Of a DNA stretch of 9,758 bases, positions 1 through 6,700 are shown in pieces (the first letter of the stretch is position 1; the number at the start of each line of letters is the position of its first letter). A program made the position numbers and the translations under genes. The DNA is taken from assembly GCA_031417525.1 (NCBI GenBank), contig JANOVT010000173.1, positions 1 through 9,758 on the forward strand. Direction: 5' to 3'. The DNA comes from JAIBBG01 sp031417525. GTDB taxonomy: Bacteria > Bacteroidota > Bacteroidia > Flavobacteriales_D > Sanyastnellaceae. A model generated the notes under the pieces. That model had not been told where the DNA came from. It searched no databases and saw nothing but the letters and a program-made list of their open reading frames with translations.

Positions 1-9
1 AGTCTCTAT

Positions 10-73
10 AACACCAGAAGATCCCTCGTTTCACTCGGGATGACATTCGCTCGGGAGAATAGGATAAGGCCGC
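10..73 (+). repeat. Direct repeat module, copy 1
   Basis: A 64-bp segment that recurs at 118-181 with three mismatches (positions 31, 52 and 66), at an offset of exactly 108 bp. It contains ATCCCTCG, then CTCGGGATGAC, then GAATAGGAT and AAGGCCGC. The copy ends in an incomplete hairpin: GCTTCGC at 72-78 is the reverse complement of the GCGAAGC core seen in copy 2. A related module lies in inverted orientation at 5886-5976. It looks like a dispersed intergenic palindromic repeat of the kind common in Bacteroidota. Confidence 0.85.
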
Positions 74-117
74 TTCGCTTTGTCATTGACTCGGTGTGAG
101 GCATGATCAACTCTTAC

Positions 118-194
118 AACACCAGAAGATCCCTCGTTACACTCGGGATGACATTCGCTAGGGAGAATAGGATGAGGCCGCGAAGCGGCCTCAT
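118..194 (+). repeat. Direct repeat module, copy 2, with intact hairpin
   Basis: Second copy of the module at 10-73. Here the right end is intact and forms a perfect hairpin at 172-194: ATGAGGCCGC and GCGGCCTCAT (10-bp arms) around the trinucleotide GAA. The hairpin centre is GCGAAGC, a sequence known to form an exceptionally stable DNA mini-hairpin. An in-frame reading of this stretch exists but is repeat DNA, with no sign of being a gene. Confidence 0.85.
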
Positions 195-226
195 TAACAT
201 AAACCGAATCTTTTATTATACTTCGA

Positions 227-280
227 TTGGAATTTTCTTTTCACCTATTTTCATTGAAAGGAACGGAAGAAAAATTCCAA
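227..280 (-). terminator. Stem-loop just downstream of the large T9SS gene
   Basis: TTGGAATTTT at 227-236 pairs perfectly with AAAATTCCAA at 271-280. A weaker inner stem lies at 237-243 and 254-260. On the minus strand it begins three bases after the stop codon of the 283-3972 gene, so it would sit at the 3' end of that mRNA. No T-run follows it, so it may be a transcript-end stabiliser rather than a classical intrinsic terminator. Confidence 0.4.
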
Positions 281-282
281 AC

Positions 283-3200
283 TCATTCTGCAATACACAC
301 CTTCCTTGTCAGAGATGAATTGTCCGCCAATATGAATTGAATCATATACACACCTGCTGAAAGATTGGATACATCGATGATTCCCTGATCAGGTTGTTTC
401 TTGTTTTGGGTCATCCAGACAAGAGTTCCGGTTGAGCTGAGAAGCTTTACTTGTGTGATCGGCGAAGTCGTTTTCCATGTCAAATGATTACTTGCCGGAT
501 TCGGATAGAACTGAATTCCGATTGCTTCAATCGAAGAAGTGAAGCCAATAAATTCAGAGGGACTTTGCAAAACACAATCATCAGAAATCTGGATTCTCGC
601 ATAGTATTCACCTTCACCACCGGGTGCGTATGATGAACCAGATTCATTCTCAATGAGCACATCATTTTCGTACCAGGTAATTCCACCCGCGTCCGGAGTG
701 CAGTGCAGAATACCATTTTCATAGACCAAAGTGGTGGAAATATCTTCACATAAGACAATTGTATTCAGAGTTTGATTCGTGACAATGGCTTCGTTGAGAT
801 CAAAATAAATGGAGGCGAAATTTTCAATGGTAGTGCCGGGTGAAAGATTTTCATCCTGCTCGATGACAAAGGTGACATAACCATGCGAGCCAGGTTCGTC
901 GCTTGTTGAGTCGGGTAGCATGATATTTTCAAAAGTAAATTCAGCCATTCCAGAATTATGAATGTTCAACTGATAATCATGTGAGGAAGCAATCGGTTGC
1001 AAGGTCATCCAATCCAGATTTTCTGGAAGCATGTCTGTTATGATCACATGCTGTGCCGGCGCAGTACCCGTGTTTTGAAACTGAATCGTGTACACGAGTG
1101 ATTCATTTTGCATTTTCCAGCCTTCAATTCCATAACCGGTCGATTCCGATTTCAAATTCGGATCGTAAGAACATTGCAACTGATAAGTGAAATTTTCTGT
1201 GTCGAGAAATTCGTCGGGATTACTTGACTCGCTCACAGAAGCTTCAAAATTGAGCCATTCGCCGATATTTGACACACCGGGCATTGAAGCGTAGATAGTG
1301 AAGTACGCGTTCTGATGAATGCCCAAATTTTCAATATCAAAAACCAGTGTATTACCAGAAATGGTTGAAGGTGTAATATCGCTTCCGATGTATGTTGTTG
1401 ACGGATCGAGTGTATAGTTCAACGTTCCATTCAACGGAACATTTCCATCATTAAAGACACTAACCACTTGATGGGATGTTAGATTACAGGTTGCATTCTG
1501 ATAAACGGTATGAACAATACAGGCGGATACCGGTGTATTTGCGATCACACCAAAATTCTGCTGTTCAATGATGGGTACCAATTCCGAAAGTTCCACCGAG
1601 TATGTTGATGGAGTGGTCATCGTCCATTGAAGAGGGTCAGTCTGGATGGAAATGGTATTTGACCCCGGTGAAGAGTATGCAGAATAGTTTCCATCTGCAT
1701 CGGAAAAAACCAGCGATTGATTCGCATTCATTACCAGCGGGAAGTGTGGAATGGCAGTTTCATCCGCATCAAAAATGCCATCCAGATCTGTATCATAAAA
1801 TACAGTACCTTCAATGATGTATTGCGGAGTTGTCACAGTGACAGTATCTGTAAGAGCGCATCCATAAGTATCAATCAGGTCAGCGTGAAAAATATACTCT
1901 GTCGACAATTCAGTTGGATAAATTTCTGAGATGAGAAATTCTGAAGAGCTAAGAGTCGGATCTGTTTCCCAGAAGTAAGAAATTTCGGAGGAATAACTTT
2001 TTTGAACAAGCATAACAATTGGTGGAAAATCACCATCCTGACAAGATGTACCATCCCATGGCATATTAATTTCCATATACAAACAGCCATTCGCATTGGA
2101 TGAGTTGAAAGATGAACCCGAGACTTCTGAATTTAAAGATCCGATTTGAGGATCATTGAAGTCGGTGCCATCGAAGATGTTGATCGAGCCAGGAATTGAA
2201 CCAAATTCTCCCGAAGTAAAGGTTAATTCGATCGGTGATTGACATCCAAAAATACTTCCTGAACAAAACCCCTGTGAATAAAATTCATTGGCACCAAGGC
2301 AGATTTCAAATGTTTCACTTCCAAAGCAAGGGTCGTCTAAAAGCGAAACGCTGCCCTCCACTTGTGTCGCATCTATTCCGAAATAAAAATCTGCACCCGC
2401 ACTCATTTGTAGTGTATTGTCGAAGAAGTCGAAACTATAATTCTGTGAAGCACTGCAGCCGGCTGAATTGATTGCCTGATAAGTGATTTGTGAAGTTGAA
2501 GGAACATCAGAGACTAAAGTGATGACATCTCCGTCACCGCTGATCATAAAATCACCATTCGCAATCCATGTTGTGGAATCAGCATCACTACCAAAAGTGG
2601 GTTGATAGGTTTCGAAACCATCAAATTGTGTGTCATCGAGTTGGAGATTCCATCCGAAAATGTAGCCATTATCGATGGCGAGATTGTCGGTAACCAGAAG
2701 GTTCCATGTACCATTTAGCGGACAACCGCCTAACGCGCACATATCTTCACACGACTCGTAATTTCCGGGAGGCAATGCAGGGCTTGCGAACGCTGCGTTT
2801 TCGGCGAATGTTCCGTTTGTGGCATCGGGTGTCCAGCTGTAATTGTATCCAATTCCCGGAGTTGAACTATCATCATCAAGCGGCTCACCTAAATGCACAC
2901 CTCCGCCACCATCTCCCCAACAAATTAAATTCACTTCTGTTCCATTTGGACAGATCAGCGCAATACTCAGATCGCCCAAATAACTGTGTTCTATGTTAAT
3001 ACCCACACTCATTAACTGACTACAATCGGTAATGACAGAACCTTCCGAATAGCCTGCTATTTCTATATTATTATCACTTCCAAAACCAGCTCCATCTGGC
3101 AGATAATGTATATCTTCACTTGAAGCTGGAGACAAGGAGTTGATTGCTGGAGAACTCGCTGATCCCAGCAGTTCAACTTCAACACCGGTGCAAACATCAA

Positions 3201-3972
3201 AAGGACCGAAAGGAGATATTACAATATCCGCATTTTGAGCGACCGTCAATGGAACGAGACCGGATGAAACACATCCTGTTGACCATTCGATTTCTAAAGT
3301 TACAACATAGAGATCAGGTTGTTCATACACATAATTGTAAATCGCATCTTGAGTGACAACGGTGTTGCCTTCACCGGTATGCCATCGATATTCAACTGCT
3401 GAGAAACCATTTGGCGGAATGCTGGCGCTTGCATCAAGTACGACATTTTGTTGCCAGCAGTATTGCGCATATCCACCCTCCAGGTTGTTGTATCCGGTAA
3501 CTGTGGCTACAACATCACCTGCGAGGCAAGGAGAAGTGCAAGAAAACTCAGCATCTAAAGTGGTCAGGGTTACGAAATCTGATGAGTTGTCATCATACAG
3601 CAAAGTGAGGCAGCCGGAAGGATTAGAAGCAGTGAATGTCAATCCTGCTAATTGAGTGTCAGTGAAGGAACCCATGAGTGGCGAATTGATATCAAGTCCA
3701 TTGTAAAGTGAAAGAATATCACAACCACCGTAGCAATTAATTTCAGTTTGATTAAATGAAATGCTGATGTTGGTGCCACCTGTCGCAGGATAGATGGTAA
3801 GCGTATCATCATTGATCATCTCGAACAAATCCGTTGTATAGGAGAGGATTCCCTGGCATGTATAAATGGTTCCGGTATGCATGCAAAACACATCAGGATT
3901 GTTGCAGTATTGCGCATTCGAAAACAAACTGAAGTAAAGAAGGCATGCACCGAGGATGATTTGATTTTTCAT
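283..3972 (-). CDS. Large secreted multidomain T9SS protein (CUB-like, PKD, P-domain, DUF7619-like, sorting domain)
   Basis: A 1229-aa protein from an ATG at 3972; a TTG five codons upstream is possible but less likely. Residues 1-21 form a signal peptide ending at SNAQ. Seen in order: a cysteine-containing CUB-like domain (about 40-145, with GGCDILSLYNG and GCLTLLYDD); a PKD-like beta domain (about 150-245); a proprotein-convertase P-like domain (about 315-445, with NIEHSYLGDLSIALICPNGT and GTWNLLVTDN); a second CUB-like domain (about 548-645); an SdrD-B-like fold (about 720-780, with YDTDLDGIFDADE); a DUF7619/DUF11-like adhesin domain (about 934-1073, with YTIQFQNTGTAPA and ASIYFDLNEAIVTNQ); and a C-terminal type IX sorting domain (about 1150-1229, with FYPNPASNHL and LSAGVYMIQF). 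No protease domain is visible although P-domains often accompany proteases. It is probably a surface-anchored or released adhesin-like or matrix protein; the ligand is unknown. It stands alone, ending in a stem-loop. Confidence 0.9.
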   Translation of the reverse strand: MKNQIILGACLLYFSLFSNAQYCNNPDVFCMHTGTIYTCQGILSYTTDLFEMINDDTLTIYPATGGTNISISFNQTEINCYGGCDILSLYNGLDINSPLMGSFTDTQLAGLTFTASNPSGCLTLLYDDNSSDFVTLTTLDAEFSCTSPCLAGDVVATVTGYNNLEGGYAQYCWQQNVVLDASASIPPNGFSAVEYRWHTGEGNTVVTQDAIYNYVYEQPDLYVVTLEIEWSTGCVSSGLVPLTVAQNADIVISPFGPFDVCTGVEVELLGSASSPAINSLSPASSEDIHYLPDGAGFGSDNNIEIAGYSEGSVITDCSQLMSVGINIEHSYLGDLSIALICPNGTEVNLICWGDGGGGVHLGEPLDDDSSTPGIGYNYSWTPDATNGTFAENAAFASPALPPGNYESCEDMCALGGCPLNGTWNLLVTDNLAIDNGYIFGWNLQLDDTQFDGFETYQPTFGSDADSTTWIANGDFMISGDGDVITLVSDVPSTSQITYQAINSAGCSASQNYSFDFFDNTLQMSAGADFYFGIDATQVEGSVSLLDDPCFGSETFEICLGANEFYSQGFCSGSIFGCQSPIELTFTSGEFGSIPGSINIFDGTDFNDPQIGSLNSEVSGSSFNSSNANGCLYMEINMPWDGTSCQDGDFPPIVMLVQKSYSSEISYFWETDPTLSSSEFLISEIYPTELSTEYIFHADLIDTYGCALTDTVTVTTPQYIIEGTVFYDTDLDGIFDADETAIPHFPLVMNANQSLVFSDADGNYSAYSSPGSNTISIQTDPLQWTMTTPSTYSVELSELVPIIEQQNFGVIANTPVSACIVHTVYQNATCNLTSHQVVSVFNDGNVPLNGTLNYTLDPSTTYIGSDITPSTISGNTLVFDIENLGIHQNAYFTIYASMPGVSNIGEWLNFEASVSESSNPDEFLDTENFTYQLQCSYDPNLKSESTGYGIEGWKMQNESLVYTIQFQNTGTAPAQHVIITDMLPENLDWMTLQPIASSHDYQLNIHNSGMAEFTFENIMLPDSTSDEPGSHGYVTFVIEQDENLSPGTTIENFASIYFDLNEAIVTNQTLNTIVLCEDISTTLVYENGILHCTPDAGGITWYENDVLIENESGSSYAPGGEGEYYARIQISDDCVLQSPSEFIGFTSSIEAIGIQFYPNPASNHLTWKTTSPITQVKLLSSTGTLVWMTQNKKQPDQGIIDVSNLSAGVYMIQFILADNSSLTRKVCIAE

Positions 3973-4231
3973 GGTAAGGTTTTTCAAGGTTTTTGTTCCG
4001 CGCGTCCAGAAAACATTTATGCTCTATCAGCGAATATTCGCATCAAACAGATGAGCACACACAAATTCCAGCAAAAGTCATTTTTCAGAAATTCTGATGT
4101 AAATCTCAAATTGCGAGACTAATATAGCCCGAATAGATTTTCCCCTACCTGTGTTCGATCGGCAAATTTCGAAACGCTCTCAGGACTTCTGAGCCTTTCA
4201 TTATTCATTGATAAATCTGTTTATTCTTCTC
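3973..4231. other. Non-coding upstream region of the large T9SS gene
   Basis: No convincing gene on either strand. It should contain the promoter of the minus-strand T9SS gene, but no good TTTG/TAnnTTTG pair was found. The bases before the ATG at 3972 contain no Shine-Dalgarno sequence. Confidence 0.5.
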
Positions 4232-4444
4232 AGGGCACTTCTAAAACCTCTTTCAATGATCGACCAATTATGTGATGTGCGACATTTTAGAAATCTTACG
4301 CCATGTTCATTTCGTCGAATACTTGTTCAAGCCTCCGTTCCATAGCATAGGCTACTCAACTTTCACGAAGGGACAAGCTGATTTTCTTCGTCTTCGACGA
4401 AATGAACTAAAGTGATTCATAAAACGGGTTATTAGAACTGCCCT
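4232..4444. mobile_element. 213-bp inverted-repeat element, MITE-like
   Basis: The ends are AGGGCACTTCTAA (4232-4244) and TTAGAACTGCCCT (4432-4444), inverted repeats matching 12 of 13 bases; similarity continues a few bases inward as AACC against GGTT. Inside is a second, perfect 15-bp inverted pair, GTTCATTTCGTCGAA (4305-4319) and TTCGACGAAATGAAC (4393-4407). Within that lie short pairs CTTGT/ACAAG and AGCCT/AGGCT. There is no coding capacity and no obvious target-site duplication. The form fits a non-autonomous miniature element or a decayed insertion-sequence remnant; a purely structural repeat is the alternative. Confidence 0.5.
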
Positions 4445-4463
4445 ATATAAGAATTTGCTTAAA

Positions 4464-4492
4464 CGCAGATTCCACAGATTTAGGCGCAGATT
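4464..4492 (+). repeat. Short CNCAGATT repeats
   Basis: Three near copies of CNCAGATT at 4464-4471, 4473-4480 and 4485-4492. Degenerate strings of this type are frequent between genes in Bacteroidota. No function is apparent. Confidence 0.5.
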
Positions 4493-4531
4493 TTCGCAAG
4501 AAAAAGCAGTAACGCACTAAAATGAACGTAC

Positions 4532-4561
4532 AAAAAAAAATCCCGCACGAAGCGGGATTTT
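4532..4561 (-). terminator. Intrinsic terminator of the rpsF-rpsR-rplI operon
   Basis: On the minus strand a perfect stem AAAATCCCGC/GCGGGATTTT (4552-4561 paired with 4537-4546, 5-nt loop) is followed by an unbroken run of nine T residues, counting those in the stem. It lies 22 bases past the rplI stop codon, the classical position and form for rho-independent termination. Confidence 0.93.
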
Positions 4562-4583
4562 AAATATCTATTTAAGAAGTCGC

Positions 4584-5030
4584 TTATTCAGCCACCACTT
4601 CAAATTTCACAATGGCAGAAACTTCTTTGTGGAGTTTCACTTTTGCTTCGTAGTTGCCAAGCATTTTGATGTGCTCTTCAGAAATGCTGATGCTCTTGCG
4701 GTCGATATTGAAACCTGCTTTTCCAAGCGCTTCAGAAATCTGGATGGTATTGATCGATCCAAAGATTTTTCCGGTTTCGGAAGCTTTAGTACCAATTTTC
4801 AATTCCAGTGCATTGAGTTTGTCAGCCAAAGCTTGTCCCTCAGCAAGGATTTTTGTTTCCTTGTGAGCACGTTGCTTCAGGTTTTCTGTCAACATTTTTT
4901 TCGTGCTCTCAGTAGCAGCAATAGCATATCCACGTGGGATGAGGAAATTGCGCGCGTATCCTGGTTTTACGTTAACGACTTCGTCCTTAGCGCCCAGTTT
5001 TTCGATGTTTGATTTAAGAATTACTTCCAT
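4584..5030 (-). CDS. rplI: 50S ribosomal protein L9
   Basis: A 148-aa protein, the usual length for bacterial L9. The N-terminal rRNA-binding domain carries the family signature near residues 13-40 (GAKDEVVNVKPGYARNFL, then IPRGYAIAAT). A long charged connecting helix (about 42-75) leads to the C-terminal domain, with GKIFGSINTIQISEAL near 87-102. L9 binds 23S rRNA domain V near the base of the L1 stalk and helps maintain reading frame. The start is the ATG giving MEVILK, which matches the family N-terminus. It is the last gene of the rpsF-rpsR-rplI operon, 20 bases after the rpsR stop, followed by a strong terminator. Confidence 0.97.
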   Translation of the reverse strand: MEVILKSNIEKLGAKDEVVNVKPGYARNFLIPRGYAIAATESTKKMLTENLKQRAHKETKILAEGQALADKLNALELKIGTKASETGKIFGSINTIQISEALGKAGFNIDRKSISISEEHIKMLGNYEAKVKLHKEVSAIVKFEVVAE

Positions 5031-5050
5031 GATAATGTCCCTCGTGGTTA

Positions 5051-5311
5051 TTATTTCAACATGTCAGCTACGTATGGCATAAGGGCCAGGTGACGTGCTT
5101 TTTTAACTGCCTGAGCCACTTTACGCTGATACTTCAATGAAGTACCGGTGATGCGGCGTGGCAGCAATTTACCTTGCTCATTGCAGAGTTTCAGCAAAAA
5201 GTCTGCGTCTTTGTAGTCTACGTATTTAATGCCGTGCTTCTTGAAGCGGCAATATTTTTCCTGTTTGGTCTCGATATCAATCGGACTCAGGTAACGGATT
5301 TCTTCGCTCAT
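5051..5311 (-). CDS. rpsR: 30S ribosomal protein S18
   Basis: An 86-aa basic protein with the S18 core: KYCRFKKHG near residue 19, then DYKDADFLLKLCNEQGKLLP and RRITGTSLKYQRKVAQAVKK, ending ARHLALMPYVADMLK. S18 forms a heterodimer with S6 on the platform of the 30S subunit and contacts 16S rRNA, which fits its place directly after rpsF (27 bases between them). There is one cysteine at the position where zinc-binding forms have a Cys cluster, so this is probably a zinc-independent form. The ATG giving MSEEIRYL is the natural start. Confidence 0.97.
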   Translation of the reverse strand: MSEEIRYLSPIDIETKQEKYCRFKKHGIKYVDYKDADFLLKLCNEQGKLLPRRITGTSLKYQRKVAQAVKKARHLALMPYVADMLK

Positions 5312-5338
5312 TTTTAAATGTTTTTGATGGTTAGAAGA

Positions 5339-5707
5339 TTAGGCTTCGGCCTTTGTTTCAGCAGGCTTTTCCTTTTTTTCTTTCGCCTTGTTGCGGCGGC
5401 TTTCAGCATAAGTGACATGGTATTTATCCATGGCAGTAGTGAGAAAGCGAAGGATTCGCTCATCTCTGCGGAATTCAGTTTCGAATGGGGTAATAACCTC
5501 GCCATCCGCTTCGAACTCAAACAGTTGGTAAAAGCCAGTTGTTTTCTTCTGGATCGGGTAAGCTAATTTTCTCAAGCCCCAGTTGTCCTCGTGCTTGATT
5601 TTAGCGCCTTTTCCTTTCAAAAACTTCTTGAACTTATCCACTGTTTCCGCTGCCTGTTCTTCAGACAGCACGGGAGTCATAATGAAAACAGTCTCGTAAC
5701 GGTTCAT
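5339..5707 (-). CDS. rpsF: 30S ribosomal protein S6
   Basis: A 122-aa protein starting MNRYETVFIMTPVLSEEQ, the canonical S6 N-terminus. The core GLRKLAYPIQKKTTGFYQLF and the segment RRDERILRFLTT are typical. The C-terminal tail (about 105-122) is Lys/Glu/Ala-rich, a common variable extension. The reading frame stays open upstream to 5941, but that part translates the GGAARNK heptad repeat and the candidate promoter, so 5707 is chosen as the start. S6 pairs with S18, encoded next. The short A/T-rich leader (about 30 nt) shows no evident S6:S18-binding hairpin of the kind known to autoregulate this operon elsewhere. Confidence 0.96.
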   Translation of the reverse strand: MNRYETVFIMTPVLSEEQAAETVDKFKKFLKGKGAKIKHEDNWGLRKLAYPIQKKTTGFYQLFEFEADGEVITPFETEFRRDERILRFLTTAMDKYHVTYAESRRNKAKEKKEKPAETKAEA

Positions 5708-5743
5708 TGATTTTGAATTGTTTATAATTAATTTTTGGGAGCG

Positions 5744-5773
5744 CGAATGTACGGTAGTGTTGGCGATTACCAA
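5744..5773 (-). promoter_or_regulatory. Candidate promoter for rpsF-rpsR-rplI
   Basis: On the minus strand TACATTCG (5744-5751) matches the Bacteroidota -7 consensus TAnnTTTG at all but one base. It is preceded after 18 bases by TTGG (5770-5773), resembling the -33 TTTG element. The implied transcription start is about 30 bases before the rpsF ATG. Confidence 0.45.
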
Positions 5774-5824
5774 GCAATTGTGTCTTTTTTTTTCGATTTG
5801 GTATGGAAATGCTTGATTTCGGAG

Positions 5825-5887
5825 GGAAGCTGGATGTTGGAAGTTGGAAATGGGAAGCTGGAAATGGGAAGCTGGAAGTTGGAAATG
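5825..5887 (+). repeat. Nine tandem 7-bp repeats (GGAARNK)
   Basis: Nine consecutive heptamers fill exactly 63 bp: GGAAGCT, GGATGTT, GGAAGTT, GGAAATG, GGAAGCT, GGAAATG, GGAAGCT, GGAAGTT, GGAAATG. They alternate partly as 14-bp units. The plus strand is purine-rich. The tract lies about 50 bases upstream of the candidate rpsF promoter. The clean heptad register suggests slippage-driven expansion. Confidence 0.9.
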
Positions 5888-5976
5888 AGGGCCAACGTGG
5901 CCGCGAAGCGGCCTCACCCTATTCTTCCTCGATGCTGTCATCCCGAGCGAATGCGAGGGATCTGTCCGAGTTCTGG
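5886..5976 (-). repeat. Inverted copy of the left-edge repeat module
   Basis: Read on the minus strand, this stretch gives GATCCCTCG, CTCGGGATGACA, GAATAGGGTGAGGCCGC in the same order as the copies at 10-73 and 118-194. A few extra bases separate the TTCTGG-complementary end. It contains the hairpin GGCCGC-GAA-GCGGCC at 5899-5913 with the same GCGAAGC core, and an overlapping alternative stem GGCC-AACGT-GGCC at 5890-5902. Confidence 0.8.
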
Positions 5977-6078
5977 AGCCGTCATTTTTGAAACCTGACT
6001 GATCCTTCAGTTTGTTTGCTATTCACAAGTTAGTTCAAAGCCTCGCCAGGATTGAAGAGTTTCCAAGATCTTATAAGA

Positions 6079-6198
6079 ATGGTTCGACAAGCTCACCATG
6101 ACATTGGGCCCGGGGTTTAGGAAAAAATGGCGGCGCGAAGCGCCACCATTTTTCCCCCTACACGGAACAATGCCGTCATGGTGAGCCTGTCGAACCAT
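6079..6198. repeat. 120-bp palindromic element with 24-bp arms
   Basis: The outer arms 6079-6102 and 6175-6198 are inverted repeats matching at 23 of 24 positions; they contain GGTTCGACA and its inverted partner TGTCGAACC, together with CTCACCATGAC and GTCATGGTGAG. This arm sequence is a widespread bacterial intergenic repeat. Nested inside is a second hairpin at 6123-6153: 14-base arms (AAAAATGGCGGCGC and GCGCCACCATTTTT, one mismatch) around a GAA loop. It is probably a composite REP-like element. Confidence 0.85.
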
Positions 6199-6227
6199 GC
6201 TTCGCATACTAAGCACACCTTTTCAAA

Positions 6228-6295
6228 AATGTCATCCTCATGGTTTGGTTTTAATGGTTACACTCGGGATGACAGTCGCGTTTGGGAAATTGGAT
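6228..6295 (+). repeat. Degenerate copy of the left-edge module
   Basis: TTACACTCGGGATGACA at 6258-6274 is identical to part of the copy at 118-194, and similarity continues weakly to GGAAATTGGAT. GTCATCC (6228-6234) and GGATGAC (6267-6273) form an inverted pair. The terminal GCGAAGC hairpin is missing. Confidence 0.6.
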
Positions 6296-6320
6296 TTTTT
6301 GTCCCATCAGGACAAAAAAT
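6294..6320. terminator. Perfect T/A-flanked hairpin, possible bidirectional terminator
   Basis: ATTTTTTGTCC (6294-6304) and GGACAAAAAAT (6310-6320) are perfect 11-bp arms around a 5-nt loop. The T-run on each strand could end transcription in either direction, although no gene end lies next to it. Similar GTCC hairpins recur as intergenic repeats in Bacteroidota. Confidence 0.5.
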
Positions 6321-6377
6321 AATGCTCTACAACTCAATTTTAATTGAAATAAACCAAACACTCTTTACAATGCGGCA

Positions 6378-6395
6378 GAACCACGAATGTGGTTC
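6378..6395. repeat. Short hairpin with GAAT loop
   Basis: GAACCAC (6378-6384) and GTGGTTC (6389-6395) are perfect 7-bp arms around GAAT. It is part of the hairpin cluster upstream of the HTH gene. Confidence 0.7.
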
Positions 6396-6405
6396 ACTGA
6401 CTTAG

Positions 6406-6467
6406 CCCCGGGTGAAATTCAACCAGGAAAAATTCGAAGAATTTTGACGGTTGAATTTTACCCGGGG
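6406..6467. repeat. Nested double hairpin
   Basis: The outer arms, 6406-6424 (CCCCGGGTGAAATTCAACC) and 6449-6467, pair at 18 of 19 positions. Between them lies an independent hairpin, AAAATTC-GAA-GAATTTT (6429-6445). The whole resembles the CCCGGGT-type palindromic repeats frequent between Bacteroidota genes. Confidence 0.85.
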
Positions 6468-6487
6468 TTGAACGGGCGTGCGACATC

Positions 6488-6504
6488 CAACTCCGAAGGA
6501 GTTG
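6488..6504. repeat. Hairpin CAACTCC-GAA-GGAGTTG
   Basis: Perfect 7-bp arms around a GAA trinucleotide. It lies 20 bases after the nested double hairpin and probably belongs to the same composite repeat. Confidence 0.8.
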
Positions 6505-6602
6505 AACAACACCAAACCCTGATGAAGATACATGTCTGATTTCCGCGAGAAACAAACTCCGTAGCGAATTTCCGCTTGTTACAAATCAAACCCCGTCCCT
6601 CC

Positions 6603-6625
6603 AAAATGTAACGTTGTTACATTTT
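6603..6625. promoter_or_regulatory. Palindromic operator-like site 1
   Basis: Perfect 10-bp arms AAAATGTAAC and GTTACATTTT around the core GTT. This is the longest uninterrupted palindrome of the array. Confidence 0.85.
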
Positions 6626-6641
6626 GAGCTACGTCATGCGT

Positions 6642-6662
6642 AAATGTAACATTGTTACATTT
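6642..6662. promoter_or_regulatory. Palindromic operator-like site 2
   Basis: Perfect 9-bp arms AAATGTAAC and GTTACATTT around the core ATT. It is the symmetry centre of the whole array. Confidence 0.85.
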
Positions 6663-6679
6663 TTAAAAGTGCGTCTGTG

Positions 6680-6700
6680 AAATGTAACGGTGTTACATTT
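6680..6700. promoter_or_regulatory. Palindromic operator-like site 3
   Basis: Perfect 9-bp arms around the core GGT. Its right arm together with the next base forms the sequence TACATTTG, so this site overlaps the candidate -7 promoter element. Confidence 0.85.

Larger units (their letters stand above)
5708..6565. other. Gene-free, repeat-rich stretch
   Basis: About 0.86 kb between the divergent rpsF and HTH genes without a supportable gene. It holds the rpsF leader and promoter, a nine-unit heptad repeat, an inverted copy of the left-edge module, a 120-bp inverted-repeat element and several isolated hairpins, listed separately. Reading frames across it only translate repeat DNA. Confidence 0.8.

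Noticed and set aside
1..282. Small plus-strand frame over the direct repeats
   Set aside because: It consists of repeat and hairpin DNA and opposes the 3' end of the T9SS gene; no protein family resemblance.
3973..3987. TTG start five codons upstream for the large T9SS protein
   Set aside because: The ATG at 3972 gives a standard signal peptide (MKNQIILG...) without the extra residues.
5708..5743. S6:S18-binding RNA leader upstream of rpsF
   Set aside because: The leader is short and A/T-rich, with no hairpin or CCG-bearing loop of the known type.
5708..5941. In-frame upstream extension of rpsF (78 extra residues)
   Set aside because: It translates the heptad repeat and the candidate promoter, the canonical S6 N-terminus begins at 5707, and no S6 protein carries such an extension.
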